Assembly: GCA_028284605.1 (NCBI GenBank)
Contig: JANQRL010000051.1
Coordinates: 29,633 to 93,632 of the forward strand
DNA length: 64,000 nt
Reading direction: 5' to 3'
DNA from: Paracoccaceae bacterium
GTDB lineage: Bacteria > Pseudomonadota > Alphaproteobacteria > Rhodobacterales > Rhodobacteraceae
Shown: one piece after another, positions 17,648-27,577 of the stretch
Layout: every line of letters starts with the position of its first letter
Numbering within the stretch: position 1 is the stretch's first letter
Notes under the pieces: generated by a model
The model's database searches: none
What the model was told of the DNA's origin: nothing
The model's input: the letters and a program-made list of their open reading frames with translations, nothing else
Position numbers and translations under genes: made by a program

Positions 17648-18226
17648 CTAGTCCTCGGCTTCGGCCGTCACCACATCTTCGGGCTCTGCCCGCGGCTCGC
17701 GCGGGGGCCGGCCGATCACTTCGCGCAGCTCGTCGAGTTCGATGAAGTTATCGGCTTGCCGGCGCAGTTCGTCGGCGATCATCGGCGGCTGGCTGCGGAT
17801 CGTGGAGACCACTGAGACCCGCACGCCCTTGCGCTGCAGCGCCTCGACCAGCGGGCGGTAGTCGCCGTCGCCGGAAAACAGCACGATATGGTCGACATGA
17901 GGCGCGAGCTCCATGGCATCGACCGTTAGCTCGATATCCATGTTGCCTTTCACCTTCCGGCGTCCGGTGCTGTCGGTGTATTCCTTGGCCGGCTTCGTCA
18001 CCATCGAGAAGCCGTTATAGTGCAGCCAGTCCACCAGGGGGCGGATCGGCGAATACTCGTCGTTCTCCAGAAGCGCGGTGTAGTAGAACGCGCGGAGCAG
18101 CTTGCCCCGGCGCATGAATTCCTGCCGAAGCAGCTTGTAGTCGATGTCAAAGCCGAGCGATTTGGCGGCGGAATAGAGATTCGCGCCGTCAATAAACAAC
18201 GCAAGACGCTCGTCACGATAGAACAT
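17648..18226 (-). CDS. NYN-domain protein (LabA/DUF88-type putative RNase)
   Basis: 192 aa. The NYN fold is clear: LALFIDGANLYSAAK (D13), a basic middle section, VKGNMDIELTVDAME and IVLFSGDGDYRPLVEAL. The acidic residues in these three motifs form a PIN-like metal site, so it is probably a ribonuclease. The C-terminal about 25 residues are acidic and disordered. It is divergent from folK and ends six bases from the cobalamin regulator. Confidence 0.92.
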   Translation of the reverse strand: MFYRDERLALFIDGANLYSAAKSLGFDIDYKLLRQEFMRRGKLLRAFYYTALLENDEYSPIRPLVDWLHYNGFSMVTKPAKEYTDSTGRRKVKGNMDIELTVDAMELAPHVDHIVLFSGDGDYRPLVEALQRKGVRVSVVSTIRSQPPMIADELRRQADNFIELDELREVIGRPPREPRAEPEDVVTAEAED

Positions 18227-18322
18227 GTGGACGGTCCTGTATCAAATTTGGCGGTTGCCGGCGGCTGGGGTGAGTGGTCCGATTCAGCCGGGCAGATTGG
18301 TGCTATGTAAGGAATACATGAC

Positions 18323-18958
18323 ATGACGCAAGGCCCGATCACAGGGGAAATCGGAGCAAAAGCGCTCATTGCGCTGGGCGGAAACCTGCCCTCCGACGCC
18401 GGTTCGCCGCGCGAGACAATGCTGGCCGCTTTGCGCGAAATCGCGGAAACCGTCGCGCCGGTGATCGCGGTCAGCCGGCTCTTTGCGACGCCCTGTTTTC
18501 CGCCGGGCGCCGGTCCCGATTTTGTGAATGCGGCCTGTGCGGTGGCGGCGCCGATGGGGCCGGAAGCGCTGCTCGCGGCGCTGCACGACGTCGAGCGCCG
18601 GTTCGGCCGGGTGCGGCGTGAGCGCTGGGCGGAACGGCCGCTCGATCTCGACCTGCTCGCCTATGGCGATCTGGTCCTGCCCGATGCCGCGACCCAGGCG
18701 GCCTGGCGCGCGGTGCCGCTCGAGCGGCAGAAGGAGGAGGCACCGGAGACCCTCGTCCTGCCCCATCCGAGGATGCAGGAGCGGGGCTTCGTCCTGATCC
18801 CGCTGGCGGATGTGGCACCGGATTGGCGGCACCCGCTGCTCGGCGCGACGGTCGCGGAGATGTGCGCCGCCCTCCCCGTCGAGGAGCGCGCCGCGATCCG
18901 CCCGCTCGACCCCGCGCCGCCGGACTTTTCGCTTGTCAATACCCCCTCCGCGCCTTAG
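18323..18958 (+). CDS. folK: 2-amino-4-hydroxy-6-hydroxymethyldihydropteridine pyrophosphokinase
   Basis: 211 aa. HPPK transfers pyrophosphate from ATP to the pterin in folate synthesis. Diagnostic segments are [10 protein letters not shown], the [26 protein letters not shown] loop (the two aspartates bind Mg-ATP) and [23 protein letters not shown]. It is somewhat longer than E. coli HPPK (about 160 aa) through an insertion around residues 130-150 and a C-terminal tail. folP is not adjacent. Confidence 0.96.
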   Translation: MTQGPITGEIGAKALIALGGNLPSDAGSPRETMLAALREIAETVAPVIAVSRLFATPCFPPGAGPDFVNAACAVAAPMGPEALLAALHDVERRFGRVRRERWAERPLDLDLLAYGDLVLPDAATQAAWRAVPLERQKEEAPETLVLPHPRMQERGFVLIPLADVAPDWRHPLLGATVAEMCAALPVEERAAIRPLDPAPPDFSLVNTPSAP

Positions 18959-18996
18959 GTAGCAGGCTTCTGATCCCCGCCCTTTGGAGTGCCCCG

Positions 18997-19356
18997 ATGG
19001 CCCGCGTGACCGTAGAAGACTGCGTCGACAAGGTTCCCAACCGTTTCGAGCTGGTGCTGCTTGCGTCGCATCGCGCGCGGGAGATTTCCTCGGGCGCGCC
19101 GATCACGGTGGAGCGCGACAACGACAAGAACCCGGTCGTGTCACTGCGCGAGATCGCCGAAGAGACCCAGCAGGCCGACGATCTGCGCGAGCGGATGATC
19201 GAGGCGAACCAGACCCAGATCGAGGTGGACGAGCCCGAAGAGGACGCCATGGCGCTCCTGATGGGGGCCGAGCCCGCCGCCGACAAGCCCGCCGACGACG
19301 ACATGTCCGAGGAGAAGCTGCTCCGCGCCCTGATGGAAGCGCAGGGCCAGCGCTAG
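18997..19356 (+). CDS. rpoZ: RNA polymerase omega subunit
   Basis: 119 aa. [30 protein letters not shown] is the conserved omega N-terminus that wraps the beta-prime C-terminus. The C-terminal half is an acidic low-complexity tail, as in other alphaproteobacteria. It lies six bases before rsh, an arrangement also seen in E. coli (rpoZ-spoT). This matters because omega takes part in the ppGpp binding site of proteobacterial polymerase. Confidence 0.97.
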   Translation: MARVTVEDCVDKVPNRFELVLLASHRAREISSGAPITVERDNDKNPVVSLREIAEETQQADDLRERMIEANQTQIEVDEPEEDAMALLMGAEPAADKPADDDMSEEKLLRALMEAQGQR

Positions 19357-19362
19357 GGGTCC

Positions 19363-21519
19363 ATGGGCGCGCCCGCGGTCCGGCTGACGGAGGCCGACGA
19401 TCTGATCGGCCTCGTGCGGACCTACAATCCGGGCACAGATAGCGACTTGATCCGCCGCGCCTATGGGTTCGGCGCTGACATGCATGAGGGCCAGTTCCGC
19501 CATTCGGGCGAGCCCTACTTCACTCATCCCGTTGCCGTCGCCCGCATCCTCGCCGAGCAGCAGATGGACGACGCGACGATCGTCACCGCGCTCCTGCACG
19601 ACACGATCGAGGACACCAAGGCCAGCTTCGCGCAGATCGAACAGGGCTTCGGGCGCGAGATCGCCGAACTGGTGGACGGGGTGACGAAGCTCACCAATCT
19701 GCAACTCAGCTCCACCGAAACGAAGCAGGCCGAGAACTTCCGCAAGCTCTTCATGGCCACCTCGCGCGATCTGCGGGTGACGCTGGTGAAGCTCGCCGAC
19801 CGGCTCCACAACATGCGCACGATCAAGTCGATGCGGCCCGAGAAACAGGCCCAGAAGGCGCGCGAGACGATGGACATCTACGCCCCGCTCGCCGGCCGGA
19901 TGGGGATGCAATGGATGCGCGAAGAGCTTGAGGATCTCGCCTTCCGGGTGCTGAACCCCGAGGGGCGGAACTCGATCATCCGCCGCTTCATCACGCTCCA
20001 GAAGGAGACCGGCGACGTGATCGAGAAGATCACCGCCGACATGCGCCAAGAGCTTGGCAATGCCGGCATCCATGCCGAGGTCCAGGGCCGGGCCAAGAAA
20101 CCCTATTCGATCTGGCGCAAGATGGAGGAGAAGGAGCAGGGGTTTTCCCGGCTTTCCGACATCTACGGGTTCCGGATCATCACCGAGACGGAGGCCGATT
20201 GCTACCGCAGCCTCGGCGCGATCCATCAGCGTTGGCGCGCGGTGCCGGACCGGTTCAAGGATTATATCAGCCAGCCGAAATCGAACGGGTACAGGTCGAT
20301 CCACACCACCGTGTCGGGGCGTGACGGCAAACGGGTGGAGGTGCAGATCCGCACGAAGGAAATGCACGAGGTGGCCGAGACCGGCGTCGCCGCGCATTGG
20401 TCCTACCGCGACGGCGAGCGCGTCGAGAACCGGTTCGCCGTCGATCCCGCGCGCTGGATCGCGGCGCTCACCGAACGGCTCGACGAGGGCCACGACCACG
20501 ACGAGTTTCTCGAGGCGGTGCGGCTCGAGATGTATTCCGACCAGGTCTTCTGCTTCACGCCCAAGGGCGATGTCATCAAGCTGCCCCGCGGCGCCACGCC
20601 CATCGACTTCGCTTATGCGATCCACACACGGATCGGGCATGCCTGTGTCGGCGCGAAGGTCGATGGGATGCGGGTGCCGCTCTGGACCCGGCTGAAGAAC
20701 GGCCAGTCGGTGGAGATCATCACCGCCGAGGGCCAGAGCCCCCAGGCCACCTGGATCGATATCGCCGTCACGGGCCGCGCGAAGACCGCGATCCGGCGGT
20801 CCCTGCGCGAGGAGGACCGCGAGCGGTTCATCAAGCTCGGCCGCGAGCTGGCGCGGGTGGCCTTCGAGACGGTGGGCAAGAAGGCGACCGACAAGGCGCT
20901 CGGCACCGCCGCGAAGGCGCTCGGCATCGAGGATCGCGACGAGCTTCTGGCGCAGATCGGGGCCGCGGAACTGACCGCCCGCGAAGTGGTCCGCGCGATC
21001 TATCCCGATCTCGCCGAACGCGGCGGCGAGGAGATCGACCAGCGCCGCGCGGTGATCGGGATCAGGCCGGGCCGCAGCCACCGCCGCGCCCGGTGCTGCC
21101 AGCCGGTCCCGGGCGAGCGCATCGTCGGCATCGCCACCAGGGGCAGGGGCGTGCTGATCCATGCCATCGACTGCGCGGTGCTCGCTGATTACGAGGACGA
21201 ACCCGAGCGCTGGGTCGATCTGCGCTGGCAGGAGGGCACCCATCCCGCCTCCAGCACCGTGACCCTCGACATCTCGATCAGCAACGATGCCGGCGTTCTG
21301 GGGCGAATTTGCACATTGATCGGCGAACAGAGCGCCAATATCTCGGACCTGAACTTCATCGACCGCAAGCCGGATTATTACCGGCTGCTCATCGATGTCG
21401 ATCTGCGCGATGCAGAACATCTTCACCGCGTCATGACGGCGCTGGAGGCCGAGAGCAACGTGGCCTCGATCGAACGGTTGCGCGACCCCGCGCGCGTGGA
21501 CGAGACCGCCGGGGTCTGA
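19363..21519 (+). CDS. rsh: bifunctional (p)ppGpp synthetase/hydrolase
   Basis: 718 aa, a full RelA/SpoT homologue. The HD hydrolase (about 25-200) keeps H55 and H79-D80 (LLHDTIEDT). The synthetase domain (about 230-360) has YSIWRKME, DIYGFRIIT and KSNGYRSIHTTV. The charge motif DRFKD at 296-300 is the RFKD form typical of bifunctional enzymes rather than the EXDD of synthetase-only RelA. A TGS domain (VFCFTPKGDVIKLPRGATPIDFAYAIHT) and a C-terminal ACT domain follow. It should be the main stringent-response enzyme and is co-transcribed with rpoZ. Confidence 0.97.
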   Translation: MGAPAVRLTEADDLIGLVRTYNPGTDSDLIRRAYGFGADMHEGQFRHSGEPYFTHPVAVARILAEQQMDDATIVTALLHDTIEDTKASFAQIEQGFGREIAELVDGVTKLTNLQLSSTETKQAENFRKLFMATSRDLRVTLVKLADRLHNMRTIKSMRPEKQAQKARETMDIYAPLAGRMGMQWMREELEDLAFRVLNPEGRNSIIRRFITLQKETGDVIEKITADMRQELGNAGIHAEVQGRAKKPYSIWRKMEEKEQGFSRLSDIYGFRIITETEADCYRSLGAIHQRWRAVPDRFKDYISQPKSNGYRSIHTTVSGRDGKRVEVQIRTKEMHEVAETGVAAHWSYRDGERVENRFAVDPARWIAALTERLDEGHDHDEFLEAVRLEMYSDQVFCFTPKGDVIKLPRGATPIDFAYAIHTRIGHACVGAKVDGMRVPLWTRLKNGQSVEIITAEGQSPQATWIDIAVTGRAKTAIRRSLREEDRERFIKLGRELARVAFETVGKKATDKALGTAAKALGIEDRDELLAQIGAAELTAREVVRAIYPDLAERGGEEIDQRRAVIGIRPGRSHRRARCCQPVPGERIVGIATRGRGVLIHAIDCAVLADYEDEPERWVDLRWQEGTHPASSTVTLDISISNDAGVLGRICTLIGEQSANISDLNFIDRKPDYYRLLIDVDLRDAEHLHRVMTALEAESNVASIERLRDPARVDETAGV

Positions 21520-21555
21520 GGCAGGGCGGGGTCTGAGAAGGAAGGGGCCGCAGCG

Positions 21556-22188
21556 GTGGTCTTCAGGCGCAGGGACAGGCGGTCGGTCTGGAGGGCCGTG
21601 GCCGAGGCGCTCTGGCCCCGGGGAGGCTGGGCGCGCGCCTTTGAATACGTCAAGCATCGGGTCCGGCGGCTGCCCGATACGCCGGAGAAGATCGCCCGTG
21701 GCATCTGGGCCGGGGTCTTCACCACCTTCACGCCGTTCTACGGGCTGCATTTCATCTGTGCCGCGATCATCGCCAAGCTGATGCGCGGCAATATCCTGGC
21801 CGCGCTTCTGGCCACCTTCTTCGGCAACCCGCTGACCTATGTGCCGATCGGGATCGTGTCGCTGAACACCGGGCATTTCCTGCTCGGCACCCGGCCCGTT
21901 GAGGGGTTCGAGACCTCGCTGGGCGCGAAATTCGCCACCGCGGGGGCCGAGCTCTGGCACAATTTCCTCGCGCTCTTCACGCCCCGGATCGCCCATTGGG
22001 ACGAACTGCGCGTGTTCTATGACGAGGTGTTCTTCCCCTACATGATCGGTGGCATCCTGCCGGGGATCGTCACGGCGACGGTGGTCTACTACCTCTCCCT
22101 GCCGGTCATCGCCGCCTATCAGAACCGCCGACGGAAGCGGCTGCGCGCCAAGCTCGACCGGCTGAAGAACCCCGCTGGCGACGCCTGA
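21556..22188 (+). CDS. DUF2062 membrane protein
   Basis: 210 aa, GTG start preceded by GAAGGGG. The DUF2062 core is EKIARGIWAGVFTTFTPFYGLHFICAAIIAKLMRGNILAALLATFFGNPLTYVPIG, presented here only as family text with residues about 45-100. There are two hydrophobic segments in that region and one near residues 160-185, with a very basic C-terminus. The function is unknown. Its position between rsh and pdxJ recurs in Rhodobacterales. Confidence 0.88.
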   Translation: MVFRRRDRRSVWRAVAEALWPRGGWARAFEYVKHRVRRLPDTPEKIARGIWAGVFTTFTPFYGLHFICAAIIAKLMRGNILAALLATFFGNPLTYVPIGIVSLNTGHFLLGTRPVEGFETSLGAKFATAGAELWHNFLALFTPRIAHWDELRVFYDEVFFPYMIGGILPGIVTATVVYYLSLPVIAAYQNRRRKRLRAKLDRLKNPAGDA

Positions 22189-22239
22189 GAGACGTGATAG
22201 GTAGCGGTCCGGGACGAGGGCTGCGAAAGGACCGGGGCC

Positions 22240-22995
22240 ATGGCGCATCTGAGGCTTGGGGTGAATATCGACCATGTGGCGACCGTGCGGAATGCCCGCG
22301 GCGGCGCGACGCCGGACCCGGTGCGCGCGGCGAAGCTGGCCGAAGAGGCCGGGGCCGACGGCATCACCGCCCATCTGCGCGAGGATCGCCGGCATATCTC
22401 GGACGCCGATATAGAGGCGCTGATGGATGTGCTCGACCGGCCGCTCAATTTCGAGATGGCGGCGACGCCGGAGATGCAGGAAATCGCGCTCCGCCATAAG
22501 CCCCACGCGGTCTGCATCGTGCCGGAAAAGCGCGAGGAGCGCACCACCGAGGGCGGGCTGGAAGTGGCGCGGGAGGAGAACAGCCTGGCCCATTTCATCG
22601 CGCCGCTGCGGGATGCGGGCTGCCGGGTGTCGATCTTCATCGCCGCCGATCCCCGCCAGATCGACGCCGCCCACCGGATCGGCGCCCAGGTGATCGAGCT
22701 TCATACCGGGGCCTATTGCGATGCCCATGCCGAGGGACGCCTCGAGGAGCGCGAGGAGGAGCTTGGGAAGCTCCGCCAGATGGCGAGCTATGCCCACGGG
22801 CTCGGGCTCGAGGTCCATGCCGGCCACGGGCTGACCTACGACACGGTGCAGCCGGTGGCGGCGTTTCCTGAGGTCGTGGAGTTGAATATCGGGCATTTCC
22901 TCGTCGGCGAGGCGATCTTTCGGGGCCTGACCCCGGCGATTGCCGAGATGCGCCGGTTGATGGACGCGGCGCGCGGCCTGACGGCGGCGGAATGA
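22240..22995 (+). CDS. pdxJ: pyridoxine 5'-phosphate synthase
   Basis: 251 aa. PdxJ condenses 1-deoxyxylulose 5-phosphate with 3-amino-2-oxopropyl phosphate in the DXP-dependent vitamin B6 pathway. Family motifs are [19 protein letters not shown] at the N-terminus, [40 protein letters not shown] and [15 protein letters not shown]. The last adenine-thymine-guanine-adenine overlap couples it to the Dabb gene. In many relatives acpS follows directly; here three other genes intervene. Confidence 0.98.
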   Translation: MAHLRLGVNIDHVATVRNARGGATPDPVRAAKLAEEAGADGITAHLREDRRHISDADIEALMDVLDRPLNFEMAATPEMQEIALRHKPHAVCIVPEKREERTTEGGLEVAREENSLAHFIAPLRDAGCRVSIFIAADPRQIDAAHRIGAQVIELHTGAYCDAHAEGRLEEREEELGKLRQMASYAHGLGLEVHAGHGLTYDTVQPVAAFPEVVELNIGHFLVGEAIFRGLTPAIAEMRRLMDAARGLTAAE

Positions 22996-23306
22996 TCCTG
23001 CACGCGGTCTTCCTGCGCCTCCGGCCCGGTTGCGATGAGGAGGAGCTTGCCGGCGTGATGTCCGGCCTCGCGGGTCTGGTGGGCCGGATCGCCGGCTTCA
23101 CCGAATTCCGGCACGGACCCAATATCGACCTTGAGGGAAAATCTCCGGACCATCCCTATGGCTTCGTCGGCACCTTTGCCGACCGCGCGGCGCTCGGCGC
23201 CTATGCCGCCGATCCCCGCCATGCCGAACTCGGCGCGAGGTTGACGGCGCTCTGCGCGGGCGGGGCGGATGGCATCGTGGTTTACGATCTGGAGGTCGCC
23301 CGATGA
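22992..23306 (+). CDS. Dabb (stress-responsive alpha/beta barrel) domain protein
   Basis: 104 aa. It begins [19 protein letters not shown], followed by [22 protein letters not shown] and [23 protein letters not shown], the usual dimeric ferredoxin-like barrel pattern. Such proteins have varied or unknown roles. It overlaps pdxJ and the following LysE gene by four bases each, so it belongs to one transcript. Confidence 0.88.
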   Translation: MILHAVFLRLRPGCDEEELAGVMSGLAGLVGRIAGFTEFRHGPNIDLEGKSPDHPYGFVGTFADRAALGAYAADPRHAELGARLTALCAGGADGIVVYDLEVAR

Positions 23307-23929
23307 TCGACCCCGCTGCCCTCGGAACCGTCGCCGCCGCGTTCTTCGTCGTGGCTGCGGCGCCCGGGCCGGCGACGCTCGGCTGCGCCTCGGTCGCGAT
23401 GGCCCATGGGCGCCGCGCGGGCCTCGGTTTCGGCGCGGGCCTCGGGGCCGGGCTGGCGGTCTGGGGCGTGCTGGCGGCGCTCGGCCTCGGCGCGATCCTG
23501 GAGACCAGCGCGCAGGCGCTCTTTGCCCTGAAGATCGCGGGCGGGCTCTATCTGCTCTGGCTGGCCCGGAGCGCGGGTCGGGCCGCCCTGTCGGAGGGCG
23601 CGCTGGCGGCGGAGACCGGCTCTGGACGCTGGGTCCGGCGCGGGCTGTTTCTGAACCTGTCGAACCCGAAGGCGGTCTTTGCCTGGATGGCGACCCTGGC
23701 CCTCGGCCTCGATCCCGCGACCGGCGCCGGCGGCGTGGCATTGGCGACGGCACTCTGCGCCGCAATTGGATTTGCAATCTACTTCGTCTGGGCGTTTGGG
23801 TTCTCCGTCGCCGGGGTCCGCGCCGCCTACGCGAAGGCGCGGCGCTGGGTCGACGGCGTTGTCGCGGCGCTCTTCGCCGCTGCCGGGCTTGGGCTGATCC
23901 GGTCGGCCTTCGCCCGCGGCGCCGGGTGA
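23303..23929 (+). CDS. LysE-family amino acid exporter
   Basis: 208 aa, about six hydrophobic helices. VVAAAPGPATLGCASVAMAHGRRAGLGFGAGLGAG carries the APGP signature after helix 1. KIAGGLYLLWLARSAGRAAL and LFLNLSNPKAVFAWMATLALGL match the family centre. It is the second LysE-type exporter in the window and differs clearly from the one at 14451. It sits in the inserted three-gene block between pdxJ and acpS. Confidence 0.9.
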   Translation: MIDPAALGTVAAAFFVVAAAPGPATLGCASVAMAHGRRAGLGFGAGLGAGLAVWGVLAALGLGAILETSAQALFALKIAGGLYLLWLARSAGRAALSEGALAAETGSGRWVRRGLFLNLSNPKAVFAWMATLALGLDPATGAGGVALATALCAAIGFAIYFVWAFGFSVAGVRAAYAKARRWVDGVVAALFAAAGLGLIRSAFARGAG

Positions 23930-23936
23930 CGGGCGC

Positions 23937-25424
23937 GTGACGCGGTTTCGTCCGGTCGATGGCTGGGTGCTCGCGGGGGCTCTCCTCTTGGCACTCCTGT
24001 CGATCTGGCAGCTCGAACGGCCCCGGATCGGCGTCGAGATCACGACTTACGCGGTGAGCGACACCCCGGTCACCCGCTACGCCCGGCCCGATGCAGATGG
24101 GCCCGTCGTGGTGATCGCCCATGGCTTCGCCGGATCGCGGCAGATGATGCGGGCCTATGCGCTCACCCTCGCCCGCGCCGGTTATCGCGCCCATGCCTTC
24201 GATTTCGAGGGCCATGGCCGCCATCCGGTGCCGATGTCGGGGGATGTGAACGCCATCGATGGCACCACGCGGCTGCTGATCGCGCAGACTCACGCAGTGG
24301 TCGAGGCCGCCCGCGCCGAGGCCGGTCTGGAGGCCCCCGCCGCCCTGCTCGGCCATTCCATGGCGACCGACGTCATCGCGCGGGCCGCCGAGAACCGCGC
24401 CGATATCGGGCCGGTGGTTGGCCTCTCGATGTTCTCCCTTGCTGTGACGCCTGACTTCCCGCGCGATCTCCTGCTGATCACCGGCCAGTGGGAGCCCGGC
24501 CTTCTCGGCTTTGCCCGCGAGGCGGTCGCGATGGTCGATCCGGCAGTCGGCGACGGCGAAGTGGCGCGGAACGGGGAGGTGCGGCGGATGGCGGTCGTGG
24601 CGCCCGCCGTGGAACATGTCGCGATCCTGCACAGCCGCGCCGGGCAGCGCGCGGCGCTCGACTGGCTGGACGAGAGCTATGGCCGGCAGAGCGACATCAC
24701 GGTGCCGATGACGGGCTGGTGGCTCCTGGCGCTTCTCGCGGCGCTGGTCGCGCTCTTCTCCCCCGTCGCGCGGCTGCTGCCCGGCTATGACAGCCCGCGC
24801 AAACCCCTGACACTGCGCCAGACCGCGCTGGTCCTCGGTGTGCCGGCCATCGCCGCGCCGCTCATTGCCGTGCCGCTCGATCCGGGGCTGCTGCCGGTGC
24901 TGGTGGCGGATTATCTCGCGCTGCACCTGCTGATCTACGGCCTGCTGCAACTGGGCCTGCTGCGCATCTTCGGGCAGCGCCTCGGCCCGGTCTGCGGTGT
25001 GACCATCGTGGTGCTGATCCTCTGGGGCATCGGCGTCTTCGGCCTCGCGCTGGATCGCTACGGGGCCAACTTCCTCGCCACGCCCGAGCGCGCCGGGATC
25101 ATCGCCGCCCTGGCGCTCGGCGCGGTGCCCTTCATGCTGGCCGATACGCGGCTGACGCATCTGGCACCGTTCTGGCTCCGAATGCTGGCGCGGGTGGTCT
25201 TCGTGGCCTCCCTCGGCCTCGCCGTGGCGCTCGATTTCGAGGGGCTCTTTTTCCTCCTAATGATCGCGCCCGTGATCCTGCTCTTCTTCCTGATCTTCGG
25301 CCTCATGGGCCGCTTCGCCGCGCGCCATTCCGGCGCCGCCGCGGCCGGGATCGGGCTCGGCCTGGTGCTCGCCTGGGCGCTCGGTGTCAGCTTTCCGATG
25401 TTCAGCGCGGGAGGGCCGGCATGA
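23937..25424 (+). CDS. membrane-embedded alpha/beta hydrolase
   Basis: 495 aa, GTG start. An N-terminal hydrophobic helix (about 9-23) is followed by a hydrolase domain (about 40-245): [31 protein letters not shown], the elbow [11 protein letters not shown] and a late VEHVAIL histidine. The elbow reads GxSxA, not GxSxG. Residues about 257-490 hold around eight hydrophobic segments. The fusion of a probably periplasmic hydrolase to a multi-span membrane domain is unusual. The substrate is unknown. It overlaps acpS by four bases. Confidence 0.8.
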   Translation: MTRFRPVDGWVLAGALLLALLSIWQLERPRIGVEITTYAVSDTPVTRYARPDADGPVVVIAHGFAGSRQMMRAYALTLARAGYRAHAFDFEGHGRHPVPMSGDVNAIDGTTRLLIAQTHAVVEAARAEAGLEAPAALLGHSMATDVIARAAENRADIGPVVGLSMFSLAVTPDFPRDLLLITGQWEPGLLGFAREAVAMVDPAVGDGEVARNGEVRRMAVVAPAVEHVAILHSRAGQRAALDWLDESYGRQSDITVPMTGWWLLALLAALVALFSPVARLLPGYDSPRKPLTLRQTALVLGVPAIAAPLIAVPLDPGLLPVLVADYLALHLLIYGLLQLGLLRIFGQRLGPVCGVTIVVLILWGIGVFGLALDRYGANFLATPERAGIIAALALGAVPFMLADTRLTHLAPFWLRMLARVVFVASLGLAVALDFEGLFFLLMIAPVILLFFLIFGLMGRFAARHSGAAAAGIGLGLVLAWALGVSFPMFSAGGPA

Positions 25425-25831
25425 TCCTCGGCGTGGGCACCGATCTCTGCAATATCGAGCGGATCGAGCGCACGCTGGAACGGTTCGGCGACCGGTTTCG
25501 CAACCGGGTCTTCACCGAGATCGAGCAGGCCATCGCCGAACGTCGCCGCGACACCGCCGGCACCTATGCCAAGCGCTGGGCGGCGAAGGAGGCCTGTTCC
25601 AAGGCGCTCGGCACGGGCCTGCGCATGGGGATCGCCTGGAAGGACATGGCGGTCCGCAACCTGCGCAGCGGCCAGCCGGTCATGGAGGTCACCGGCTGGG
25701 CGAAGGCGCGGCTTGCCGAGATGACGCCCGAGGGCCATGAGGCGATCATCCATGTCACGCTGACCGACGATCACCCCTGGGCCCAGGCCTTCGTCGTCAT
25801 CGAGGCGCGCCCGATCCCGCCACGGGACTGA
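25421..25831 (+). CDS. acpS: holo-[acyl-carrier-protein] synthase
   Basis: 136 aa. AcpS attaches 4'-phosphopantetheine from CoA to [39 protein letters not shown] contains the Mg-binding D8; [16 protein letters not shown] holds the catalytic glutamate and lysine. It starts within the stop region of the membrane hydrolase (ATGA). lepB and rnc follow, the usual order for this lineage. Confidence 0.97.
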   Translation: MILGVGTDLCNIERIERTLERFGDRFRNRVFTEIEQAIAERRRDTAGTYAKRWAAKEACSKALGTGLRMGIAWKDMAVRNLRSGQPVMEVTGWAKARLAEMTPEGHEAIIHVTLTDDHPWAQAFVVIEARPIPPRD

Positions 25832-25879
25832 CCCCCGGGGCATAACTTGACTCACCCCCGCCCGGCCCCCATGAAGCGC

Positions 25880-25898
25880 GGGGCCTCTTGAAGGCCCC
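25880..25898 (+). promoter_or_regulatory. leader hairpin upstream of lepB
   Basis: GGGGCCT and AGGCCCC pair across the five-base loop CTTGA, 19 bases before the lepB start. A TTGACT (25853-25858) stands upstream and may be a -35 element. The hairpin lacks a T-tract, so it could mark a processing site or stabilise the lepB leader rather than terminate transcription. Confidence 0.35.
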
Positions 25899-25917
25899 AA
25901 AGGAGCACGAGGCAGGC

Positions 25918-26754
25918 ATGTCGGAACAGACCGGGCTGTGGCACGGGATCGTCGAAACCGTGAAGACGATCGTCTATGCGCTGCTGATCGCCGGCGTCTT
26001 CCGCACCTTCTTCTTTCAGCCGTTCTGGATCCCGTCGGGGTCGATGAAGGACACGCTGCTGATTGGCGATTTCCTCTTCGTCAACAAGATGGCCTATGGC
26101 TATTCCTACGCCTCCTGCCCGTCGATCCGCATTCCGGCGATGGGGATCGACGTCACGGCGGAGGATTTTTGCGGGGTCTTCAAGGGCGGCAATGAGCGGC
26201 TCTTCGGTGGCGAGCCGGAGCGCGGCGATGTCGTGGTGTTCCGCCACCCGGTGACCGGGCGCGACTTCATCAAGCGGCTGGTCGGGATGCCGGGCGATGC
26301 CATCCAGGTCCAGTCCGGGGTGCTGTCGATCAACGGCACGCCGGTCGAGGTCGCCGATGCCGGGCTCTTCACCGAGACCTTCGCGCCCCAGGGCCCGCAG
26401 GGCATCCCGCCGCGCTGTGCGAACGGCTCCGTCGGGCTTGGGGCCGAGTGCATCAAGACCCGCCAGATCGAGACCCTGCCGAACGGGCGCAGCCATGCGA
26501 TCCTGAATATCCGGCGCTCGACCTTCGACGATACCGGCATCTATACGGTGCCGGACGGGCATTACTTCTTCATGGGCGACAACCGCGACAATTCGCGGGA
26601 CAGCCGGGAGAGTCAGGCCACCGGCGGCGTCGGCTTCGTGCCCTACGAAGACCTCGTGGGCCGCGCCGACCGGGTGATGTTCTCGTCCGCGGGCCGGTCG
26701 ATGTTCGCCTTCTGGACATGGCGCGGCGACCGGTTCTTCCACCGGATCGAATGA
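25918..26754 (+). CDS. lepB: signal peptidase I
   Basis: 278 aa from the ATG at 25918. It cleaves signal peptides of exported proteins at the outer face of the inner membrane. One N-terminal anchor (about 14-35) precedes the catalytic serine S42 in [11 protein letters not shown]. The general base is K119 in [29 protein letters not shown] is the conserved box E. The stop overlaps rnc by four bases. A TTG ten codons upstream is a poor alternative start. Confidence 0.97.
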   Translation: MSEQTGLWHGIVETVKTIVYALLIAGVFRTFFFQPFWIPSGSMKDTLLIGDFLFVNKMAYGYSYASCPSIRIPAMGIDVTAEDFCGVFKGGNERLFGGEPERGDVVVFRHPVTGRDFIKRLVGMPGDAIQVQSGVLSINGTPVEVADAGLFTETFAPQGPQGIPPRCANGSVGLGAECIKTRQIETLPNGRSHAILNIRRSTFDDTGIYTVPDGHYFFMGDNRDNSRDSRESQATGGVGFVPYEDLVGRADRVMFSSAGRSMFAFWTWRGDRFFHRIE

Positions 26755-27443
26755 AGCTCTCGGCCGATATGGCCGCGTTTGCCCGGCGCCTCGGGCATGA
26801 GTTCCGCGATGCCGGGCTGTTGCAGCGGGCGCTGACCCATTCGTCGCTTTCGTCTCCCCATCGCGACCATAACGAGCGGCTGGAATTCCTCGGCGACCGG
26901 GTGCTCGGGCTGGTGATGGCCGAGGCGGTGCTGGAGGCCGACCCGGGGGCCTCGGAGGGCCAGCTTGCGCCGCGGTTCAACACGCTGGTGCGCAAGGAGA
27001 CCCTGGCGGCGGTGGCGCGCGGGGTCGATCTCGGCGCGGTGTTGCGGCTGGGCCGGTCGGAGATGAAGTCGGGCGGCCGGCGCAAGGACGCGCTTCTGGC
27101 CGATGCGATGGAGGCGGTGATTGCGGCGGTCTATCTCGACGGCGGCTTTGCGGCGGCGCGGGGGGTGGTGCTGCGGCACTGGCGGGAGCGGATCGGCTCG
27201 GTGGCCGAGGATGCCCGCGACGCCAAGACCGCGCTCCAGGAATGGGCGCAGGCGCGGGGTGAAGCGCCGCCGGTCTATGAGGAGGTGGGCCGCAGCGGCC
27301 CGGATCATCAGCCGGTCTTCACCATCGAGGTCCGGCTCGCATCGGGCGGGACGGCTCAGGCCACCGCAGGGTCGAAGCGGCAGGCCGAGCAGATGGCGGC
27401 GCAGACGCTTCTGGGCCGGCTGACGGGTGAGTTCGGGGGGTAA
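26751..27443 (+). CDS. rnc: ribonuclease III
   Basis: 230 aa. The endonuclease domain carries [16 protein letters not shown] (E42, E45, D49) and [15 protein letters not shown], the Mg-binding residues of the double-strand-specific active site. A dsRNA-binding domain follows ([14 protein letters not shown] to [13 protein letters not shown]). It processes rRNA precursors and structured mRNAs. era, which usually follows rnc, is absent; palindromic array B starts 11 bases after the stop. Confidence 0.98.
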   Translation: MKLSADMAAFARRLGHEFRDAGLLQRALTHSSLSSPHRDHNERLEFLGDRVLGLVMAEAVLEADPGASEGQLAPRFNTLVRKETLAAVARGVDLGAVLRLGRSEMKSGGRRKDALLADAMEAVIAAVYLDGGFAAARGVVLRHWRERIGSVAEDARDAKTALQEWAQARGEAPPVYEEVGRSGPDHQPVFTIEVRLASGGTAQATAGSKRQAEQMAAQTLLGRLTGEFGG

Positions 27444-27453
27444 CCGGAGGCGG

Positions 27454-27546
27454 GCGGCCCGTCGACGGGCCGCATTGACGCGATCTCGAGATCGCGTCTG
27501 AAAGCGCCGTCGACGGCGCTTGAAGAAAGGCGCGTCGACGCGCCTT
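27454..27546. repeat. palindromic array B (four perfect 20-base palindromes)
   Basis: Units: GCGGCCCGTCGACGGGCCGC (27454-27473), ACGCGATCTCGAGATCGCGT (27478-27497), AAGCGCCGTCGACGGCGCTT (27502-27521) and AAGGCGCGTCGACGCGCCTT (27527-27546). Start-to-start steps are 24, 24 and 25. Spacers are three to five bases with no shared sequence. It lies between the convergent rnc and ald stops. The module order is the reverse of array C and the same as array A. Confidence 0.95.
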
Positions 27547-27577
27547 CCCTGTCCCGGGGATGGCGGCTCGCCCCGGC

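Noticed and set aside
19141..22896. An open reading frame of about 1250 codons on the - strand opposite rpoZ, rsh, DUF2062 and pdxJ
   Set aside because: It spans four well-supported genes on the other strand and ignores their borders, as expected from GC-rich third positions.
22836..25160. A 774-codon open frame on the - strand opposite pdxJ and the inserted block
   Set aside because: Repetitive Arg/Pro/Ser text with no motif. The + strand genes have overlaps, starts and family motifs.
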